Positions 60,065-64,000 of a stretch of 64,000 bases of DNA are shown here, in pieces (the stretch's first letter is position 1; each line of letters opens with the position of its first letter). A model generated the notes under the pieces. The model worked only from the letters and a program-made list of their open reading frames with translations, made no database searches and was not told where the DNA came from. This DNA comes from CATOSP01 sp965216155 (GTDB taxonomy: Bacteria; Chloroflexota; Dehalococcoidia; Lucifugimonadales; UBA3495): the NCBI GenBank assembly GCA_965216155.1, contig CBDCFD010000006.1:1364001-1428000 (forward strand). The letters are read 5' to 3'. A program made the translations under genes and the position numbers.

Positions 60065-60322
60065 TTTGTCCTCCTGAAGTTCGATTAAGGTAGCCGGTGA
60101 CCGCGCCCTTGATCACCGGGGATTATGGCGCCGTTGAAGAGGCAACCGAAGCTAGTCTGACACCCGCCGCGAAGGGTGTCAAGCACGAGATTTTCGGGGC
60201 GGATACGAGGGGCACTTGACGGTGATGGCTGGGTCGGTTAGATTCAGAATACGCTCAATCATACTGTAGTTGCGACACTCGGGCCTCCATAACATGGGGG
60301 CTGAGTTAAGGAAGAATAGATA

Positions 60323-60550
60323 ATGCCTCTTTACGAATATTTCTGCCCGACTTGCGAGCACAAATTCGACAAATTGCAACCCATGAGCGCTAAAGGCGCA
60401 GACTGCCCCAACTGCGAGCAGCCCGCCAAGCGGGCCATGTCCGTCTTTGCGTCCATCGCCCGCGGCGGCTCCAGCGAGACCGGCTTCAGCCCGCTGCCCC
60501 CGATGGGCGGCGGTGGCTGCTGCGGCGGAGGATGCGGCTGCGGGCATTAG
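60323..60550 (+). CDS. FmdB-type zinc-ribbon protein
   Basis: The 75-residue protein begins MPLYEYFCPTCEHKFDKLQP and has a second C-x2-C in ADCPNCEQPAKRAMS, giving the single zinc ribbon of FmdB-like regulators. It ends with a glycine-cysteine run (GGCCGGGCGCGH) that may bind an extra metal. FmdB in Methylophilus relates to formamidase expression; the role of short homologues is unknown. AAGGAAG precedes the start. Confidence 0.9.
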   Translation: MPLYEYFCPTCEHKFDKLQPMSAKGADCPNCEQPAKRAMSVFASIARGGSSETGFSPLPPMGGGGCCGGGCGCGH

Positions 60551-60850
60551 GCCGGCGGCTACCCTTACACCGCCGATAAACGTGGACTCGGCGGGCGCCT
60601 ATCCTCAAATGGCGAACTTGGAGCTAGAGGCTGAACCCGCGTGATACGCAGGTCCTGATGGGGGGTGCTTAACGTCGGCGCTGTTTGGACTATGGGGTTC
60701 GGTTACGGATCTTGACTCGTTTTGCATAGCCGTTGACACCGGCATATTCGGGAGTCAACTGGTCTTTTCGAAGGTATTGGGGGCTGGTCTTGACTGACCA
60801 GCCCATTTTCATGTCGCGAGGAATCCTAGCTTCCCGCCTGTGGGGCATCT
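60551..60850. other. Intergenic region
   Basis: Apart from the terminator at 60781, nothing gene-like is visible here. Confidence 0.45.
60781..60809 (+). terminator. Terminator-like hairpin
   Basis: GGGCTGGTC and GACCAGCCC form a 9-bp stem with a 6-base loop followed by ATTTTC. It lies 230 bases past the FmdB-type gene. Confidence 0.6.
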
Positions 60851-60997
60851 GTGGAAGAGCGGTCAGGTTTCAGGATAGGTATTGAGTTGAATGGAGTCAG
60901 GGCTCACGCACACCGGCCGCATCCGCAACGTAATGCGTCGAGGGGAGCAATCGAAGCGATGAGAAGATTCTTGACGGAGGCTGGAATCGAGCCATGA
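60851..60997 (+). pseudogene. Possible HicA toxin remnant
   Basis: A 48-codon frame from a GTG reads GFRIGIELNGVRAHAHRPHP and ends EAMRRFLTEAGIEP. The HRPHP and the terminal helix ending AG-I look like the C-terminal part of HicA-type toxins, but the N-terminal catalytic-histidine part is missing. Its TGA overlaps the HicB start. This is a weak match. Confidence 0.35.
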
Positions 60998-61350
60998 TGG
61001 AGTACAAGGGCTATCATGCCGCAGTTAAGTACGATCACGAGGCCCGAACGTTCCACGGGGAAGTTGTGGACACCCGTGATGTGATCTTCTTCGAAGGTAC
61101 ATCCGTGGAGCAGATCAACGAGGAGTTCAAATTTTCCATAGACGACTATCTTGCGATGTGTTTGGAGCGTGGGCAGGAACCCGACAAGCCATTTTCGGGC
61201 AATATCCCGCTACGAATCGCCCCAGGGACACACCGCGCAGCTACGGCAGCGGCGAGGGCGGATGGCAAGAGCCTCAATGCGTGGCTGGCGGAGACTATTG
61301 AACGGGCCGTAGAGCGGAGCACGCGACCCGGAAGGGTCGGCTCTAAGTAG
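60994..61350 (+). CDS. HicB family antitoxin
   Basis: This 118-residue protein shows the HicB partial RNase H-like fold: MEYKGYHAAVKYDHEARTFHGEVVDTRDV, in parts, then EGTSVEQINEEFKFSIDDYL, and a C-terminal ribbon-helix-helix, LRIAPGTHRAATAAARADG KSLNAW-type. Full HicA is not found upstream or downstream, so it is probably orphaned. Two ATG codons in tandem (60994, 60997) are possible starts; GGAGG lies about 13 bases upstream of the first. Confidence 0.82.
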   Translation: MMEYKGYHAAVKYDHEARTFHGEVVDTRDVIFFEGTSVEQINEEFKFSIDDYLAMCLERGQEPDKPFSGNIPLRIAPGTHRAATAAARADGKSLNAWLAETIERAVERSTRPGRVGSK

Positions 61351-61387
61351 AACGGCTGATGCCCGGGCCACGAGAGGAGTCGCTCGT

Positions 61388-62107
61388 CTACTCAGTTACC
61401 CCATTCCTCCGAGACCGCCGCCACAACAGCCACGCGCTTCCGGCGGCGATCAAGATCAGCCCACCGGCTGTGGCCCTGAGCGCGACGGAAACGGTTGCGT
61501 CGAACCAGAATCCCAAAGGGAAAAGGACCAGCAGGTAGTCGGTCCTGGGGTCGAGTTGCCACAGGTCGTTTGCGAAGCTGATTCTGTGGAAGAGGAGGAA
61601 TACGGCCTCGAACCCGGTCAAGGCAAATAGGCCAAACAACGCGATTCCCGCCACGGTCACGCCCCCGCCCCATATCAGCCGCCGCGCCAATGTTTCAGCG
61701 ATGTTTGGACGCTTTGACGCGAGAGACCGGGCGGTTCCGGCGGCCAGGTACATGCCGGAGATCACGGCGATGGCGTACACTCCCCATACCAGCCGTTTGA
61801 CGTCCCGCATGTGGTGGACTTCGCGGTCGTTGAACAGTTGCCGCTCCTCCCCGTAAACGCGGGTGCGGACTTGGAGGGGATCCCCGCGAGAGTTGAAGTA
61901 CGCCCGGAGGGCGGCCCCGACGTCCCGCAGGTCCGACTCGTCGATCCCGGCAGCGCCGGATATGTTGTATTTGTCAAAGCCCCGGCGGTACAGCCCGGGG
62001 TCGTTGAACGCCCAGGCAACGCTGCCGGTTACAAGGAACAGGGGCACACACACCACGAACAGCAGAGTGGAAAGCCGCGCCGCAATATTTCCAGGGCCCC
62101 GGTCCAT
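61388..62107 (-). CDS. DUF1461/TIGR01906 family membrane protein
   Basis: A 239-residue protein with four membrane segments, at residues about 13-34, 108-125, 146-172 and 203-228. Between the first two lies the family block FNDPGLYRRGFDKYNISGAAGI, in parts, then LFNDREVHHMRDVKRLV, typical of TIGR01906. The C-terminus ends in a basic WRRSRRN tail. Function is not known. It is divergent from mazG across 62 bases, which must hold both promoters. Confidence 0.85.
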   Translation of the reverse strand: MDRGPGNIAARLSTLLFVVCVPLFLVTGSVAWAFNDPGLYRRGFDKYNISGAAGIDESDLRDVGAALRAYFNSRGDPLQVRTRVYGEERQLFNDREVHHMRDVKRLVWGVYAIAVISGMYLAAGTARSLASKRPNIAETLARRLIWGGGVTVAGIALFGLFALTGFEAVFLLFHRISFANDLWQLDPRTDYLLVLFPLGFWFDATVSVALRATAGGLILIAAGSAWLLWRRSRRNGVTE

Positions 62108-62169
62108 AGGCGGTCACGTTATCATCCGGTTCCTTGAGACGCAAATGCCGGCGTGTATATAATCGGCCT

Positions 62170-62982
62170 ATGACTGAACATAATATTGCCCTAATGGATA
62201 TGAGCCAATTCCAGTCGTTGCTGGACATAGTCGAACGGCTGCGTGCCCCGGGCGGTTGTCCCTGGGACCGGGAGCAGTCCCACGCCTCTCTTAAGCGCAA
62301 CCTTCTGGAGGAGTGCTACGAGGTATTGGAGGCCATTGACCAAGGAGACCCCCAGTCGTTGGCAGAGGAACTGGGAGACATACTTGTTCAGGTGGCTTTC
62401 CACGCCGATATCGCCCGTGAGGCGGGGGAGTTCAGCGTCGACCAAGTGATCACATACATTAACGAAAAACTTGTCCGCCGCCATCCGCATGTGTTCGGAG
62501 ACGCCACGGCCGCCGACGCCAGGGAGGTTGAGCGCAACTGGGAGCGCATCAAGGAGGCGGAACGGAAGAGTCAAGGCGGCACAAGCTCTCCGGTAGAAGG
62601 CATTCCGAAGGACCTGCCGGCGTTGACCTATGCCCAGCTATTGCAGGACAGAGCGGGCCGCGCCGGGTTTGAATGGGACGATATCTCCGGGGTGTTGGAC
62701 AAGCTGTCCGAAGAGGTGGACGAACTGCGCCGCGCCGCCAACCAGGAAGAACGGGTCCACGAACTGGGCGACGTAATGTTTACCATCGTAAACCTGTCGC
62801 GTTGGCTGGACGTCCACGCGGAAGACGCCCTGCGCCAGGCCAACTCCAGATTTCAGAGACGCTACATGTCGATGGAGGGCCTGGCGTCGGAACGGGGGCT
62901 GGACTTCAACAGCCTACCGCTGATGGAGAAGGAAGCCCTGTGGCAGGAAGCCAAGCTGTTGGAGGCAGACCAAGAGAAGTAA
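62170..62982 (+). CDS. mazG: Nucleoside triphosphate pyrophosphohydrolase MazG
   Basis: The 270-residue protein has two MazG domains. The first has GGCPWDREQSHASLKRNLLEECYEVLEAI with E-x-x-E, then LAEELGDILVQVAFHADIA with E-x-x-D. The second has DKLSEEVDELRRA and VHELGDVMFTIVNLSRWL. It hydrolyses non-canonical NTPs to NMP and pyrophosphate. I use the ATG at 62170, as the frame to 62134 includes an unlikely basic stretch. No strong ribosome site is seen. Confidence 0.94.
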   Translation: MTEHNIALMDMSQFQSLLDIVERLRAPGGCPWDREQSHASLKRNLLEECYEVLEAIDQGDPQSLAEELGDILVQVAFHADIAREAGEFSVDQVITYINEKLVRRHPHVFGDATAADAREVERNWERIKEAERKSQGGTSSPVEGIPKDLPALTYAQLLQDRAGRAGFEWDDISGVLDKLSEEVDELRRAANQEERVHELGDVMFTIVNLSRWLDVHAEDALRQANSRFQRRYMSMEGLASERGLDFNSLPLMEKEALWQEAKLLEADQEK

Positions 62983-62992
62983 CGGTTTATCC

Positions 62993-63826
62993 TTAGTCGT
63001 CGCGGTAGTCCCCGAGCAAGTACGCCGGGTCCATGTAATAGACGCCGCCGGTGAGCAAGCGCAGCAAATCGACGCCGGCCACCGCGGCCAGCCCGGACCT
63101 ATTTCCGACACGGCCGAATAGCCGTTCCGAGACTGGGCGGCGCGGTCGCACCCAAGCAGGCCGCGGTCTGGCTCCACCGAGTTGGGCGGCGGACGCTAAC
63201 GCCTGGTCGAACCCGCCAAATTCGTCCACCAGACCCAGTTCTTTGCCTCTCCTCGCCGTGAATACTTCTCCGGTGGCGAACTCACGGACCTGTGCCTCCT
63301 CGATGGAGCGTCCTTCGCAGACCACCGAGACAAAGTTGTCGTATATCTCTGTCAGGAGTCCCTGGAACTTCTCCCCTTCTTCGTCGGTGGGACCGCGCCA
63401 GAAGCCGGTCATGTCCTTGAGCCTGCCCTCTTTGTAGACTGAGAATTCCACTCCCATTTTTCCTAGCAGTTGTTGAAGGACCGGCCGCAAGTAGATTACG
63501 CCGATGGAGCCGACCATGGCGCTGGGCAGCGCAAACACCCGGCTGGCCGCGCAGCATAGGTAGTACCCGCCCGACGCTCCCAACCCCCGCACGTAGGCCA
63601 CCACGGGTTTGGTCTCGGCGACCTTCTTCAAGCTATAGTAGAGGACTTCCGACCCCGAAGCCGAGCCTCCGGGAGAGTCTATGTCGAGGACCAGGGCTGC
63701 GTATCGTTTGCTCGTGGCAATGGTGTCGAATAGGCGTTCGTAGACTGGGATTCGCACTCGTGTGCCGATGACGCCGTGGACTTCCACGACGGCGACGACG
63801 GGGCGTTTCCTCAAGGGCAGGGGCAT
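62993..63826 (-). CDS. sppA: S49 family signal peptide peptidase-like protease
   Basis: A 277-residue ClpP-fold protease: VAVVEVHGVIG, LVLDIDSPGGSASGSEVLYY, VAYVRGLGASGGYYLCCAA, the nucleophile Ser in SAMVGSIGVIY, and the general-base Lys expected in YKEGRLKDMTGFWRGPTDEE. It lacks an obvious N-terminal membrane helix, so unlike typical SppA it may be cytosolic, as SppA homologues of some bacteria and archaea are. The C-terminal 60 residues are unusual. It is convergent with mazG across 10 bases. Confidence 0.9.
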   Translation of the reverse strand: MPLPLRKRPVVAVVEVHGVIGTRVRIPVYERLFDTIATSKRYAALVLDIDSPGGSASGSEVLYYSLKKVAETKPVVAYVRGLGASGGYYLCCAASRVFALPSAMVGSIGVIYLRPVLQQLLGKMGVEFSVYKEGRLKDMTGFWRGPTDEEGEKFQGLLTEIYDNFVSVVCEGRSIEEAQVREFATGEVFTARRGKELGLVDEFGGFDQALASAAQLGGARPRPAWVRPRRPVSERLFGRVGNRSGLAAVAGVDLLRLLTGGVYYMDPAYLLGDYRDD

Positions 63827-63863
63827 GGGGGGTACCTCTCGCTGTTCAGGTTCCCATTATTAT

Positions 63864-64000
63864 ATGTTCGGTATTATACGCCCGGTCATTGGGAACTCCG
63901 GGCGAGGGGGAAACAGAGTCGAGTATTCGTTCAACCAGGACCTGCTCAAGCACCTTCGGGAGTGGGAGTATCGTGTCATCACGGTCTGTCTCGACAAGAA
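63864..64000 (+). CDS. Partial gene, possibly DUF3800-like, cut by window end
   Basis: The frame from ATG 63864 stays open to the window end and gives NRVEYSFNQDLLKHLREWEY followed by RVITVCLDKK. In DUF3800 proteins a helix followed by the strand Y-x-V-I-x-V-x-I-D-K-K occurs similarly, after an N-terminal acidic DES motif that is missing here. The start is therefore uncertain, and a truncated 5' end is possible. Confidence 0.4.
   Translation, partial: MFGIIRPVIGNSGRGGNRVEYSFNQDLLKHLREWEYRVITVCLDK

Overview
The window looks like a chromosomal contig from an uncultivated, GC-rich bacterium, most likely Chloroflexota of the Dehalococcoidia/SAR202 type. This is inferred from the gene content: three tandem cytosolic reductive-dehalogenase-like (RdhA-like) proteins, F420-linked enzymes (an F420:NADP oxidoreductase and two luciferase-like oxidoreductases), a thiolase/DUF35 pair, and many catabolic oxidoreductases with ordinary bacterial housekeeping genes. 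No rRNA, tRNA, CRISPR array or integrase was seen.

Layout. 0.2-11.8 kb holds catabolic and hypothetical genes: MmgE/PrpD, quinone oxidoreductase, a broken Uma2 gene, SDR, DUF2851, cupin, DUF429, aspartyl protease, oxaloacetate decarboxylase, PIG-L deacetylase, a PaREP1-like protein and gamma-glutamyltransferase. 11.8-12.6 kb and three other gaps carry dispersed palindromic repeats. 12.6-19.0 kb has a LigB-type dioxygenase, two LLM flavin oxidoreductases, a VOC protein, a zinc alcohol dehydrogenase and a HigBA toxin-antitoxin pair. At 19.1-19.4 kb are two tiny desulforedoxin-like genes. 19.8-24.0 kb has a frameshifted bifunctional nuclease, nitroreductase, an atypical thioredoxin and F420:NADP oxidoreductase. 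24.2-26.5 kb is a complete-looking NgoMIV-type restriction-modification cassette with Vsr, whose methyltransferase is split by a 58-bp tandem duplication. 26.7-33.6 kb is mixed: a Cys-rich microprotein, thiolase/OB-fold pair, orphan Phd antitoxin with a dead VapC, SDR, dCTP deaminase and IMPase, plus a NucS-like gene with two frameshifts.

33.6-45.0 kb is mostly core metabolism: prs with an amidohydrolase and tandem aspartyl proteases; thrC-ispH-flippase-DUF488; and the overlapping argF-der-plsY genes followed by gpsA. 45.5-47.9 kb has a hotdog thioesterase, a pentapeptide-repeat/TIR-like fusion and a second PaREP1-like protein. 48.2-52.8 kb carries the three RdhA-like paralogues, each with its own promoter and terminator. 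53.0-64.0 kb has a ThDP enzyme, rsmI, an MFS transporter, cyclophilin, leucine dehydrogenase, a CDGSH protein, FmdB, an orphan HicB, a DUF1461 protein, mazG, an SppA-like protease and a gene cut by the window end.

The most interesting signals are: the RdhA-like triplet, in which copies 2 and 3 share a 317-nt stretch over the Fe-S clusters that I read as differing at one base; the restriction cassette with an intact nuclease next to a broken methyltransferase; the pentapeptide-TIR fusion beside a PaREP1/HEPN-like gene; the twin desulforedoxin microproteins; and a family of composite hairpin repeats. An unusual number of genes carry single-base frameshifts, which may be real decay or residual indel errors in the assembly.
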